A DNA stretch of 64,000 nucleotides from DATAUD01 sp036268455 (GCA_036268455.1 DATAUD010000111.1:1-64000); one strand, 5' to 3'. Shown: positions 45,401-53,280, counted from the first letter of the stretch. Notes: a model not told the origin generated them from the sequence alone. A program made the numbers and translations.

Positions 45401-45909
45401 TATTTAATTATCCCTATGCCGTGTTCACCGAGGAGATGCTGCGGCCGGAGAAGCAAGACCCGGCGGTGTTTGCGGATGGGATGGACAACATCGTTGGCAC
45501 GCACCAGCGAGTGGCGGAAGGATATTTTGCGGACGGGAGCATTGAGATGGCCTGCCCCCCGTTGAAGGCGCTGCTGCACATCATGGCGCACGGCGAATAC
45601 GAAGGGCGTGACGTCAACGATGCCGCAATCCGAGCGCTGTTTACGCGGCAGAGCGTGATGGCCAGCGGATGGTACGCCGAGCGTCTTGCGGCCAAGCAGA
45701 AACACGACGTCCAACTATGGCGCAAGCACGCCGATTACCTGGGAAATTTTCTTAAAAAGAAAAACTATGCCGATGAGGCGCAACGCCTTGGCATCCAGGA
45801 AAAATTGGATGCCGCGTGGGAAACATACCACAAGGTCAAATCCCCAGAGTATTTGACAAGCCTTGACGGAACCATCGGACTGCAACCTTTGCCGAACAGT
45901 CCACGGTGA
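42451..45909 (+). CDS. Putative PPi-type phosphoenolpyruvate carboxykinase
   Basis: 1152 residues from the ATG at 42451 (the TTG at 42367 has a poor N-terminus). Not a standard family in my memory by sequence, but several features fit the large PPi-dependent PEPCK class (EC 4.1.1.38, about 1100-1150 residues), which uses PPi/Pi instead of nucleotide. A P-loop-like VSGGGKSEIS (485-494) aligns with the SGTGKTTLS kinase loop of ATP-PEPCK. Other conserved-looking blocks are IADNYFGYCKKEVKTQISYA (from about 327), EEHAGGALVYASYDLGEEFY, GNAGDPFLPENDAGLD, HWTGHTGCVILAPH and RRTTQGVFHVTEGGLPIPDDKK. No signal peptide, so cytosolic. It lies divergent from the pyrophosphatase hppA. Reaction proposed: oxaloacetate + PPi to PEP + Pi + CO2, or the reverse. 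Homology is inferred by pattern and size, not tested. Confidence 0.5.
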   Translation: MTSDIISKAHGTFKGRPDATLIEGINLRLAMTGCPVFGNGATSTLPGLAAPMFSRQKETMRLLADYLCPADWRIDHFLREYLYDAGVTVTWPARTFVLDSAGLARELSLPPDQDAFTSDIVSSYRLAQGVLHNPAKDRRTTQGVFHVTEGGLPIPDDKKAAPKIVFARLLNLAFKPPQDLLSLPFTSTQSAHAECFVSLLLRPVVCPQVPGFTEEKSMEVRFFVPGALVSNLDFVESIFGNAGDPFLPENDAGLDVQHWTGHTGCVILAPHLTRVTKKSLGLPQWDAASDRQRRDGMCWKQENEFYNDGGAFKITARDERGVIVTIIADNYFGYCKKEVKTQISYAANLHGLCEEEHAGGALVYASYDLGEEFYTDKHVRYRGHSFEEVLKLAGEAMDLQPEGYAIDKRYPDIIYVPRDVQFDLRKQTVTWHSETAQKTIKLIAGKTYIRPSGYRVHVEKPSPVRDWRLIGTVAEPTLCHKPSTVSGGGKSEISKSISDAIIHGAVFTADFKRDFDLLEELIARDYSGRFRDPAKIGSDTRPILSSERSLGSVIKLFTPSEGDCSDEFNRWLASIPQYILELLFVVKRFYKASWSGNWREHFSVDIINGTPGNELKCDGRRLASNFLRVGFEADGSWRVFGLRKDFHPAAKLQAEDDITASVVVPAGALQHLNPDYTNPSVKFVHNTESRLFQRPDDAIHRGYDKQAEQDLSEPGNFLSNFQPLTESDARELVEDSIGFATYSEPMRRLILGASHGNGGPRYFASSAHPRVVDGKPSKNPRYLQKRPDLVHARDAHAAEMSTRLQRRIPLNAPLYTPVNVVVPGRRNNPPDAAGEIRSLAVFNPIHYMELPELFMEFISSMTGKSPSTTGAGSEGALTKGPFNALPPIIDLNAALVSYVVTGYDVFVSSAGHIGPKARVDHDISLLVPEVWCRMQPAERMPAFLIENGYFEKCGDFEFKGQKVLASRLGYRITASFVRTFFGRVFNYPYAVFTEEMLRPEKQDPAVFADGMDNIVGTHQRVAEGYFADGSIEMACPPLKALLHIMAHGEYEGRDVNDAAIRALFTRQSVMASGWYAERLAAKQKHDVQLWRKHADYLGNFLKKKNYADEAQRLGIQEKLDAAWETYHKVKSPEYLTSLDGTIGLQPLPNSPR

Positions 45910-47046
45910 TTACCCGCGCACTTTTTCCCAACGGTCCGTGCGGGCTGATTTGAGGACTGCGTCGCAAATGTATTGCGTTTCCAGCGCGTCGCGAAAAGTC
46001 GGGCCCGCCCATTTTCCGCTGTCCAAGCCTTCGAGGAAATCGGCGGCCTGGTGAACGAAGGAGTGTTCGTAGCCGATCTGCAATCCGGGAACCCACCAAT
46101 GCTTCATATAAGGATGGTCGCCATCCGTCACATGAATGGACCGCCAGCCGCGGACACGCCCTTCATCGCCATGATCAAAGTATTGCAGGCGGTGCAAATC
46201 GTGGAGGTCCCAGGCAATAGACGCATTTTCGCCGTTGATTTCAAAAGTGTAGAGCGCCTTGTGTCCGCGCGCGTAACGGGTCGATTCGAAGGTGGCCAGC
46301 GACCCGTTGCGGAATCGCGCCAGGAACGCGCAAGCATCATCAATCCCGACATGCTCCACCTTGCCGCTCAAGGTGTGCTTTCGTTTCTTGACAAAGGTTT
46401 CGGTCATCGCATTGACCTTGTCGATGCCGCCGTTGAGCCAAATCGCGGTGTCGATGCAATGGGCCAGCAGATCACCCGTGACACCGCTACCGGCGACTTT
46501 GACATCGAGCCGCCAAAGGCCGGCGCCGCCCTGGGGAACATCGGGACTGATCGTCCAATCCTGCAAAAATTTCGCCCGATAATGGAAAATGCGTCCCAGC
46601 CGCCCCTCATCGATCAATTGTTTGGCGAGCGTCACGGCGGGGACGCGGCGGTAATTGTACCAAACCATGTTGGGGACTTTTGCTTTTTCAACGGCGCGCA
46701 CCATTATTTGGCCTTCGGCGGCCGTCATGGCCAGGGGCTTCTCGCACAAGATCATTTTTCCGGCCTTGGCCGCGGCGATGGAGATTTCGGCGTGGATGTC
46801 GTTCGGGGCGGCGATGTCGATGAGATCGATATCCGGGCGCGCGATCAATTTTCGCCAGTCGGTCTCGAACGATTCGAAATTCCATTTTTCGGCGAAGGCG
46901 CGGGCATTTTTTTCATTGCGCGAGCAAACGGCCTTGAGGACAGGTTTGTGGCCAAGGTCAAAAAAGTTATTGACATTGCCAAAAGCGTTCGCATGGGTGC
47001 GTCCCATGAATCCGCAGCCGATTAGTCCGATATTCAGTTGTTTCAT
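45910..47046 (-). CDS. Gfo/Idh/MocA family NAD(P)-dependent dehydrogenase
   Basis: 378 residues with the two-domain plan: N-terminal Rossmann fold (NIGLIGCGFMGRTHANAF), LIDIAAPNDIHAEISIAAAK, and the conserved CEKPLAMT of this superfamily, followed by the C-terminal alpha/beta substrate domain. No sign of a signal peptide. Family members oxidise sugars or cyclitols. The next gene downstream on this transcript does not exist; the upstream neighbour (4 bases away) is a sugar isomerase/epimerase, so both probably act on the same sugar. The stop directly abuts that of the preceding convergent gene. Confidence 0.92.
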   Translation of the reverse strand: MKQLNIGLIGCGFMGRTHANAFGNVNNFFDLGHKPVLKAVCSRNEKNARAFAEKWNFESFETDWRKLIARPDIDLIDIAAPNDIHAEISIAAAKAGKMILCEKPLAMTAAEGQIMVRAVEKAKVPNMVWYNYRRVPAVTLAKQLIDEGRLGRIFHYRAKFLQDWTISPDVPQGGAGLWRLDVKVAGSGVTGDLLAHCIDTAIWLNGGIDKVNAMTETFVKKRKHTLSGKVEHVGIDDACAFLARFRNGSLATFESTRYARGHKALYTFEINGENASIAWDLHDLHRLQYFDHGDEGRVRGWRSIHVTDGDHPYMKHWWVPGLQIGYEHSFVHQAADFLEGLDSGKWAGPTFRDALETQYICDAVLKSARTDRWEKVRG

Positions 47047-47050
47047 AAAG

Positions 47051-48106
47051 TCACGCCCTCCATCCGTGGTTTTCGCGCACCTGGATCATCGCCGCCAAGA
47101 TGTTGTTCCAGGTTTCCGGCTTCATCATCACGTCGTTGGGAAACATGCAGCCGTCCCAGCAAATATGTTTGAACTTCCGCGTGACCTTTCCGTGTTCATC
47201 GCGCATCCAATAGGCGGCGTCCCGGGCGATGTTGAGTTTTCCGTTCGGATCGGTCGCCAGACAATGACGGCCGGTTTTGTCGTGCGTGCCGGAGCCGCGC
47301 ACGGTCGCGTCGTTTTGCGCGACGTGAAAATCAATCGTCCACGGCCGCAGCGCGCGCGTCATCTTCTTCATCGCGTCGTGAAATTCGCCCGGCTCCCAAT
47401 GAAAATCCTTCGGAACGATGCGATGTTCCGGCGCATTGTATCCCAACGTGTAAAGAAGCGTGTGCGCCATGTCCGCCTGGAAGCCGAGGCTTTTGGGCTG
47501 GCCGACTTCTTCCAGCAATTGCGCCATGTATTTCCAACTGTGCATCCCGCCCCAGCAAATTTCCCCTTCCGCCGCCAATCGCTCGCCGTGATCTCGGGCG
47601 ACCTTGGCAGCTTCTTTGAAGGTGGCGGCGATTCGTTTGGTGTTGGCCTTTGGGTCCTTTTCCCAATCGGTGACGCCGCACGCCGAATCGATTCTCACGA
47701 CACCGCCGGACCGAACCCCTATTTTTGTAAGTCTGGCGGCAATGCGGCAGGCCTTTTCCACCTGGGTGACAAATTTTTTTCTTTCCTCCTCGCCGCCCAT
47801 TGCCGAGCCGCCGCCTGTGGGGGGCCAGACCGGCGCCACCACCGAACCCACCGCCAATCCTTTCCCGCGAATCTTTCCGGCGAGCTTTTTCAAATCGTCG
47901 TCCTTGATGTCAATGCTGACGTGCGGGTCAAATAGAAAAATATCGACGCCGTCGAATTTCATGCCGTTGACCTCCGCCTTGGAAGTCAGGTCAAGCATGG
48001 TATCGAGGTCGATGCACGGTTCAGCGCCGGGACTGCCCTTGCCGACGAGTCCCGGCCACATGGCGTTGTGGAGCTTTGGAAAATTATTCGCGGTCCGTTG
48101 TGTCAT
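47051..48106 (-). CDS. Sugar phosphate isomerase/epimerase family TIM-barrel protein
   Basis: 351 residues of the AP endonuclease 2-like TIM-barrel family (xylose isomerase-like). Metal- and substrate-region pieces include FDGVDIFLFDPHVSIDI, GLAVGSVVAPVWPP, LAAEGEICWGGMHSW, GFQADMAHTLLYTLG and TIDFHVAQND. It is immediately followed, 4 bases on, by the Gfo/Idh/MocA gene, a common partner arrangement in sugar or cyclitol pathways. The start is the ATG at 48104-48106. Exact substrate cannot be read. Confidence 0.88.
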   Translation of the reverse strand: MTQRTANNFPKLHNAMWPGLVGKGSPGAEPCIDLDTMLDLTSKAEVNGMKFDGVDIFLFDPHVSIDIKDDDLKKLAGKIRGKGLAVGSVVAPVWPPTGGGSAMGGEEERKKFVTQVEKACRIAARLTKIGVRSGGVVRIDSACGVTDWEKDPKANTKRIAATFKEAAKVARDHGERLAAEGEICWGGMHSWKYMAQLLEEVGQPKSLGFQADMAHTLLYTLGYNAPEHRIVPKDFHWEPGEFHDAMKKMTRALRPWTIDFHVAQNDATVRGSGTHDKTGRHCLATDPNGKLNIARDAAYWMRDEHGKVTRKFKHICWDGCMFPNDVMMKPETWNNILAAMIQVRENHGWRA

Positions 48107-48148
48107 GCGCCCATATTGTCCAAATCCCGGAAATTGTAAAATCGAACT

Positions 48149-48376
48149 TCATTGTGGATATGGAAATCGGCGACGCTCCTTTTTTACCTGCTTTACGATT
48201 TTTAGCACTCTTCTCACGGGTTCCGATTCATCCGAGCCATCAGCCTCAAACTGATGGAAACGCGCCAAAAGTTCCGCCCGCTCCTTCTCTTGCTCGGATC
48301 GAATGATATCGCGGACCACATCGGCCACACTGGAAAATCCGTGCGATATGCGACGCGAACTGAGCCAGGTCGTGTA
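48149..48376 (-). pseudogene. ParD/CopG-like antitoxin remnant lacking its N-terminus
   Basis: An open frame with no start codon that begins after a TAG (48377-48379) and reads SHGFSSVADVVRDIIRSEQE, then KERAELLARFHQFEADG and a basic tail KQVKKERRRFPYPQ, stopping at 48149-48151. The SVADVVRDIIR helix followed by Glu/Lys-rich sequence is typical of the C-terminal half of ParD antitoxins. Its stop overlaps an ATG (48150-48152) for a fragment MKFDFTISGIW that ends after 22 codons inside the isomerase start, perhaps the stump of a ParE toxin. The N-terminal DNA-binding part is missing, so the pair is dead. Confidence 0.6.
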
Positions 48377-48969
48377 CTAACAGATTGTTGATCCGACATG
48401 ACCTGGTGGGTCAAAGCAATTGTCACATATATGTTTGACCTTTTTCACAGCATATTTCCAGTCCGGCGAACTGCATGGCGCGTTTGATAATTTGCTTATG
48501 TAGTCGTTTACGCATGTCTCCATTCTATCCAGGAATTCGTCGGCATTGACGCACTTCTCAGAAAAGAATGGAGTTTCATCTCTGACCACTCAGTATGCCC
48601 CGGTAGTTGGGCTAAAATACGCCTCGGGCCAGATGAGCAACGGTCCCTGATGGCTCCAAAAAAATCGATTGTTCGCACGTTATTCTCCAGTTTAATCATC
48701 CAATTTCCGACACCTTCGGTTACGGGTTGAGAGTTCGGGGAATCCTGTTGGTTCGCCGTGTTCCACAATTTCTATAACAAATCCACGAAGTAATCAGGGG
48801 ATTGGTGCCTTGGCAGCCAAGTCGGCGGTAACCAGTTGCGAAATAGGTTCATGGCAGTCTGATCAATGATGTGGGCTGGAGCAACCGAAGCGTGTTTATT
48901 CGGGTGATATTTCACGCTGTAATTGTGCTCGAATGACCCCAATCGGCAATAACAAGACCCGTTTCTGTG
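48377..48969. other. Gene-poor, decayed stretch before the tRNA fragment
   Basis: About 590 bases with no intact gene, AT-richer than its neighbours. On the minus strand, two short frames (48508-48768, ending near GPRRILAQLPGHTEW, and 48377-48589, ETPFFSEKCVNADEFL...DWKYAVKKVKHICDN) overlap in different frames and could be one protein broken by a frameshift near 48590. No family recognised. The stretch sits between a dead antitoxin and a tRNA fragment, which fits a decaying genomic island. Confidence 0.4.
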
Positions 48970-49035
48970 TCAGTTGGTTAGAGCGTGGGACTCATAAGCC
49001 CGAGGTCAGTGGTTCGATTCCACTCGCTGGCACCA
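48970..49035 (+). tRNA. 3' fragment of a tRNA gene with CAT anticodon (Met/Ile2 type)
   Basis: From the D loop onward the sequence matches a tRNA: D-loop CAGTTGGTTAGAGC, anticodon loop CTCATAA (CAT), T arm AGTGG-TTCGATT-CCACT, acceptor 3' strand CGCTGGC, A and genomic CCA at 49033-49035. The matching acceptor 5' strand GCCAGCG is not present upstream, the D stem is broken, and the anticodon stem has an A-G mismatch. So this is a truncated, mutated copy, not a working gene. It looks like the displaced 3' end left by integration of an element at a tRNA-Met gene. Its antisense supplies the last codons and stop of the P5C dehydrogenase gene. Confidence 0.7.
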
Positions 49036-50608
49036 CTTCGATTTCCGGCGTAAACCCCCGGCGCATGTTGTTCTCCGTCACCACGCGGGGCAGCAGAAAG
49101 TCCAAGAGATAATCGCCGCCACCCGCCTTCGTGCCGCCGCCGGACATCTTGAAGCCGCCAAAAGGCTGCCGCGCAACCATCGCGCCGGTAATTCCGCGGT
49201 TGATGTAAACATTGCCCGCCTCCATCTCGGCCTTCACCAGCTCGATATTGGCCGGACTCCGCGAGAAAAAACCGCCCGTCAGCGCGTATTCCGTGCCGTT
49301 GGCCCATGCAAGCGCCTCATCGAGGTCGCGCGCCTTGAAAACGCACAGGACCGGCCCGAAAATCTCCTCCTGCGCGATCCGTGCTGACGGGGACACATCC
49401 GTGAAAATCGTGGGCCGAACGAAGTAACCGTCGCCTTCCGGGATTTGCCCCTGAAACGCCGGCTTCCCCTCTTGTTTTCCCAGTTCGATGTAACTCAAAA
49501 TTCGGTCATAAGCCGCCTTGTCAATCACCGGCCCCACAACCGTGCCGGGTTCTTCAGGCGGACCGGATTTCAAGTCCCTGCACGCTTCGATCAACCGCTC
49601 CAACACGCGGTCGTAATTCCCTTTCACGACGATCAGCCGCGATAGCGCCGAACATTTCTGCCCCTGATAACCAAACGCGGAAGAGATGATGGCCGGCACC
49701 GCTTCATCGACATCGGCATCGTCATCGATGATCATCGCATTCTTGCCGCCCATCTCGCAGACCGCGCGCTTCAATTGTTTCTGCCCGGGTTTCATCCGCC
49801 CAGCCATTTCGTAGATTCCCAATCCCACTTTGCGCGAGCCGGTGAAAGCGATCAAACTGACTTCCGGGTGTTCCGCCAGATACGCCCCGACTTCCTCACC
49901 TAAACCCGGCAAATAATTCACCACTCCCGCCGACGCTCCCGCGCGTTGCAAAATATCCATCAGCCGCCAGGCAATGACGGAGGATTGCTCGGCTGGTTTC
50001 ATGATGACCGTATTGCCCGCCACCATTGCAGCCGTGGTCATTCCGCAAAGAATGGCGAGTGGGAAATTCCACGGCGCGATTACCGCCGCGATTCCGCGTG
50101 GAACATAATGATGCAAATTCATTTCGCCCGGCACGTCATAATGGCGGACCGCGATGCGCCTCATTTCCTTCGCGTAGAAATTGCAAAAATCAATGGCCTC
50201 AGCCACGTCCGCGTCGCCCTCGATCCACGGTTTTCCTGTTTCGAAAGCCTCTAACGCGGCCAGTTCAAATCGCTCTTCCCGCAACAAGTCAGCCGTCCTT
50301 TCCAGCACGCCGGCGCGTTCTTCCGCACTCGTCTTGCTCCATTTAGGGAAAGATGCGCGCGCAGCGTTCACTGCCGCCTCCGCATCCGCGCGTCTGCCTT
50401 TGGCAACGCGTCCAACAATCTCAGTGGGCCGCGCCGGATTGATCGACAACATATCGCGTTCCGTCCAAACCTCCTTGCCGCCGATGACCAGCGGATATTT
50501 CCGGCCAAATTCCCTTCGCGCCGCTTGCAACGCGTCTTTCATTCGCCGGCGATTGTCTTCGATCCTAAAATCCGTCAACGGCTCGTTTTCAAATTGGCTT
50601 TTATTCAT
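48992..50608 (-). CDS. 1-pyrroline-5-carboxylate (glutamate semialdehyde) dehydrogenase
   Basis: Second enzyme of proline catabolism, oxidising glutamate semialdehyde to glutamate with NAD+. Aldehyde dehydrogenase residues are in place: general base Glu285 in VCEMGGKN and nucleophile Cys319 in GYQGQKCSALS, plus AVIAPWNFPLAI, GNTVIMKPAEQSS and PFGGFKMSGGG. The start at 50608 overlaps the proline dehydrogenase stop (ATGA), so this organism keeps the two PutA activities as separate genes. The C-terminus is odd: residues after about 525 (VVPASGIEPLTSGL) are antisense of a tRNA fragment, and the stop lies in its anticodon loop. The normal protein probably ends near TPEIE. Confidence 0.93.
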   Translation of the reverse strand: MNKSQFENEPLTDFRIEDNRRRMKDALQAARREFGRKYPLVIGGKEVWTERDMLSINPARPTEIVGRVAKGRRADAEAAVNAARASFPKWSKTSAEERAGVLERTADLLREERFELAALEAFETGKPWIEGDADVAEAIDFCNFYAKEMRRIAVRHYDVPGEMNLHHYVPRGIAAVIAPWNFPLAILCGMTTAAMVAGNTVIMKPAEQSSVIAWRLMDILQRAGASAGVVNYLPGLGEEVGAYLAEHPEVSLIAFTGSRKVGLGIYEMAGRMKPGQKQLKRAVCEMGGKNAMIIDDDADVDEAVPAIISSAFGYQGQKCSALSRLIVVKGNYDRVLERLIEACRDLKSGPPEEPGTVVGPVIDKAAYDRILSYIELGKQEGKPAFQGQIPEGDGYFVRPTIFTDVSPSARIAQEEIFGPVLCVFKARDLDEALAWANGTEYALTGGFFSRSPANIELVKAEMEAGNVYINRGITGAMVARQPFGGFKMSGGGTKAGGGDYLLDFLLPRVVTENNMRRGFTPEIEVVPASGIEPLTSGL

Positions 50609-51969
50609 GGTTCCACCTCGGTCGGATCGCGCAGCAGCGTCGAAGGTGGCACATGCTCATTAAAAGCGGCCCGCAAAAAACCCTCATTGGACGTGTTCTC
50701 CAGCAGCCGCCGGACAAGATAACTCATGCCCGTTAGCGCGTCGCCGACCGGGCAATAGTCTCGAACTCGATAGCCCATATTCGTCAGCGCCAGTTTCACC
50801 GGTTCGGCCATTCCGTGCAGCATTTGAAACTCGATGCTTTGCCGGGGCAGCCCCAACTTTTCCACATGAGCAATGCAGGCCGCGGCGCTACGAACATTGT
50901 GCGTCGCAAAAGCACAATGGACGGCCTCCTGGTTTTCCAACATGCGCCGGGCAAGCTTTTCATAGTTCGCATCCGTTTCGGCCTTGCTTTGAAACACCGG
51001 CAACGGCCAGCCGCGCTGGCGCGCCAGCACTGTTTCGTAGTCCCAATATGCCCCTTTGATCAGTCGAACTGTGATGCGCCGATTGCGCGCAGCCGCCCAA
51101 TCGAGCAATTCGTCCAAGTCGCGCGCGGAATCGCGCAGATACGCCTGCAAGGCGATTCCGGCGTGCGGGTAGCTCCGCAACTCCGGTTCATCAAGCAGCC
51201 GTTTGAAGACCTCAAAAGTCACCTCCTTGAGCGCCGTGCTTTCCATGTCAAAATTGATGAAGACGCCGCGTTTGCTGGCCGCCAGCATGATGGGACGAAG
51301 GCGCGCCGAAATCCGCTCGATCGCCGTTTCCGGATCGGCCGGATGCGCCTGTGAATACAGCGCCGAAAGTTTGACGGATACATTTACCCGGGGAATTTCC
51401 CCCCGGTCATCGCAATCAATCTGCTCCACTAACGGCCAGTTAACCGCTTCCCGCGCCAGACCGTCGATCAATTCGAGGTATCGGGTTTGATATTGTCGGG
51501 CTTCAAGTTCGCTGACCGCCGTCTCGCCTAAAATATCCATTGTGAAGCCCAAGGGTTGGCGGCGCATTTTCCGCAGAGCCGGAATGGCTTCAACACCGTT
51601 GCGAGCGAGAATGAATCTTTTCCCCAATTGCGCCACACCTTTGCGTGACGCGAACGCCACCAGCCAGGGAATTTTTGGTCCCAAATGGACGCCCCAACGC
51701 ACCAGTGGCGGAAGCCCGCCCGCGGCTCCGCCCAAATACTCCTGTGCGTGCCGCGCGATTTCAGCAGAGGAATTGAGAGCCGGGAGGACATCCACAAAAC
51801 GGAAAAGGTTCGTCTTCAGCGCCTCATTGCACATCGACCAATCCATCAGTTGGTCGGCGAATCCGCCACGATTGGCTTCTTTTATCTGGACGAATATCTC
51901 CAATCCGCGCGCTTCGATTTCCTGTTGCAGCGGCGCGCCGGAGTTTCCTGGACTTTGGCCGCTTATCAT
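50605..51969 (-). CDS. Proline dehydrogenase
   Basis: FAD-dependent first step of proline breakdown, giving pyrroline-5-carboxylate. The TIM-barrel motifs are clear: MDILGETAVSELEA, NVSVKLSALYSQAHP, VFINFDMESTALKEVT, GIALQAYLRDSARDL, VRLIKGAYWDYE and FATHNVRSAAA, then EFQMLHGMAEPVK and the YCPVG...YLVRRLLENTSNEGFLR end conserved in PutA-type enzymes. It lacks the PutA DNA-binding domain, so autoregulation is unlikely. It is the first gene of a two-gene operon with the dehydrogenase. The terminator and RRM gene upstream are on the same strand, with about 110 bases between. Confidence 0.93.
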   Translation of the reverse strand: MISGQSPGNSGAPLQQEIEARGLEIFVQIKEANRGGFADQLMDWSMCNEALKTNLFRFVDVLPALNSSAEIARHAQEYLGGAAGGLPPLVRWGVHLGPKIPWLVAFASRKGVAQLGKRFILARNGVEAIPALRKMRRQPLGFTMDILGETAVSELEARQYQTRYLELIDGLAREAVNWPLVEQIDCDDRGEIPRVNVSVKLSALYSQAHPADPETAIERISARLRPIMLAASKRGVFINFDMESTALKEVTFEVFKRLLDEPELRSYPHAGIALQAYLRDSARDLDELLDWAAARNRRITVRLIKGAYWDYETVLARQRGWPLPVFQSKAETDANYEKLARRMLENQEAVHCAFATHNVRSAAACIAHVEKLGLPRQSIEFQMLHGMAEPVKLALTNMGYRVRDYCPVGDALTGMSYLVRRLLENTSNEGFLRAAFNEHVPPSTLLRDPTEVEP

Positions 51970-52025
51970 AAGATCCCTTCAGCAAATTTAACACAAAAAC
52001 GCCACCCCTTCCACGCTGTCGGTAC

Positions 52026-52062
52026 AAGAAAAAACCGGCTTCGCACGAGTGGCGAAGCCGGT
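52026..52062 (-). terminator. Intrinsic terminator of the RRM gene
   Basis: On the minus strand, an 11-base-pair stem (ACCGGCTTCGC with GCGAAGCCGGT, loop of 7) is followed by TTTTTTCTT. It lies 18 bases after the stop of the RNA-binding protein gene and ahead of the proline dehydrogenase start, so it should separate the two transcripts. Confidence 0.85.
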
Positions 52063-52079
52063 ATGGGAAGTGAAGTGAA

Positions 52080-52433
52080 TTAACGGCGCTGGAACTGACG
52101 GCGTTGACCGCCGCCTCCACCGCTACCGCCTCCACCGCCAAATCGTCGGCCGCCGCCACCGCCGCCTTCGGAAGGCCCGCGATCTTCGCGAGGACGGGCT
52201 TCGTTGACCGTCAGTGCGCGACCTTGAATTTCCTTGCCTGACAAGGCTTGGATGGCCGCTTCGGCCCCTTCGGGCGTGGCCATGGTGACAAAACCAAAAC
52301 CGCGTGAACGACCGCTCATGCGATCAGTGATGAGGTTAACTTCAGAAACCGGGCCATGTTGCTGGAACAAATCCTGCAAGTCATTCTCGGTGGTGTCGAA
52401 GGAAAGATTTCCCACGTACAATTTCGTATTCAT
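52080..52433 (-). CDS. RRM-domain RNA-binding protein with Gly/Arg-rich tail
   Basis: 117 residues. One RRM: RNP2 KLYVGNLSF near the start and RNP1 RGFGFVTM (about residues 44-51) with the usual GxVxEVNLITD between them, followed by a tail rich in Gly, Arg and Gln (RRFGGGGGSGGGGGQRR). This is the architecture of cyanobacterial and other bacterial Rbp proteins, many of which respond to cold. The gene ends with an intrinsic terminator. The stretch 52434-52662 upstream has no gene and includes a possible long leader; I saw no cold-shock element by eye. Confidence 0.9.
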   Translation of the reverse strand: MNTKLYVGNLSFDTTENDLQDLFQQHGPVSEVNLITDRMSGRSRGFGFVTMATPEGAEAAIQALSGKEIQGRALTVNEARPREDRGPSEGGGGGGRRFGGGGGSGGGGGQRRQFQRR

Positions 52434-52662
52434 TTTCTCTATGGTTTTAGACTAGCTGGCTGGCTTCCGGGAACTGTTCCCGTCTTTCGGGTTTCAAATC
52501 ATCACTGAACCGGGTTCACCTGAGGATTCACCATGTTGGAAGTTTGCTATGCAATCTAAACTCGCGATAACTTGGATGCGTGTCGCCAACAATGCAAGTA
52601 TTATTTTTTGCTGTTTTATAACCCGTTGTCAGCCAAGAGTAGGCGCATATTTGGCCGTGGTT

Positions 52663-53217
52663 TCAGTTCCACGATAAATCGTCGGGGGCGTCCGCCAATA
52701 GGCGGTTTCGTGGGTCTTTTTGCAGGAGGATATTGCGCCAGAGTTTGTCCGGCTCTGGGCTGAAGATAAGTTCCAACGACGCGGGATGCACGAGCCAATC
52801 CTTGCGCGCCATCTCGCTGTCCAATTGCCCTGCGGACCAACCCGCATACCCGGCGAATAATTTCATCTTTTGCGACCCGGAATACGACTCGGTCAAATCC
52901 ACCAGCGCATCCAGCGAATGCCCGAGGTTCAAATTGAGCATGACGTTGGAGTTGGGCAGAAGAATGTCGCTGTATAAAAAACTCAGGCTCTGCGGCTGAA
53001 CCGGGCCGCCGATAAATAATTTCTGTTCCCGCACAGTCGCCGGAAGGTTGGCAACCACAGCGTCGCCGACCTTGCTGCCGGTCGCCCGATTGATCACCAA
53101 GCCAAAGGCCCCCTCCGCATTGTGCTGGCAAATCAAGACCACGGACCTGTGAAAGAAAGATCCGTGCAACTTGCCCCCGTCCAACAAAAAATTTCCTTGC
53201 AGCGATTCGTTCGTCAT
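52663..53217 (-). CDS. YqgE/AlgH family protein (DUF179)
   Basis: 184 residues of the YqgE/AlgH family: NFLLDGGKLHGSFFHRSVVLIC, the FGLVINRATG motif, LFIGGPVQPQSLSFLY, and KLFAGYAGWSAGQLDSEMARKDWLV near the C-terminus. The family is widespread and its exact function is uncertain (linked to alginate control in Pseudomonas by name only). Length is normal. It is the next gene upstream of the RRM gene on the same strand, with about 229 bases between, and lies 63 bases after the transketolase stop. Confidence 0.92.
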   Translation of the reverse strand: MTNESLQGNFLLDGGKLHGSFFHRSVVLICQHNAEGAFGLVINRATGSKVGDAVVANLPATVREQKLFIGGPVQPQSLSFLYSDILLPNSNVMLNLNLGHSLDALVDLTESYSGSQKMKLFAGYAGWSAGQLDSEMARKDWLVHPASLELIFSPEPDKLWRNILLQKDPRNRLLADAPDDLSWN

Positions 53218-53280
53218 CCTGCCATTTTGAACTAATGTGGCTTATCTGGCGCCAACTGGCAAATGTGCGCGCTCTTATTC

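Noticed and set aside
48970..49035. A functional tRNA-Met gene
   Set aside because: The acceptor 5' strand is absent, the D stem does not pair and the anticodon stem has a mismatch, so a working tRNA is unlikely.
52434..52662. Small gene between the RRM gene and yqgE
   Set aside because: Only short frames without domain signs; more likely the leader and promoter of the RRM gene.
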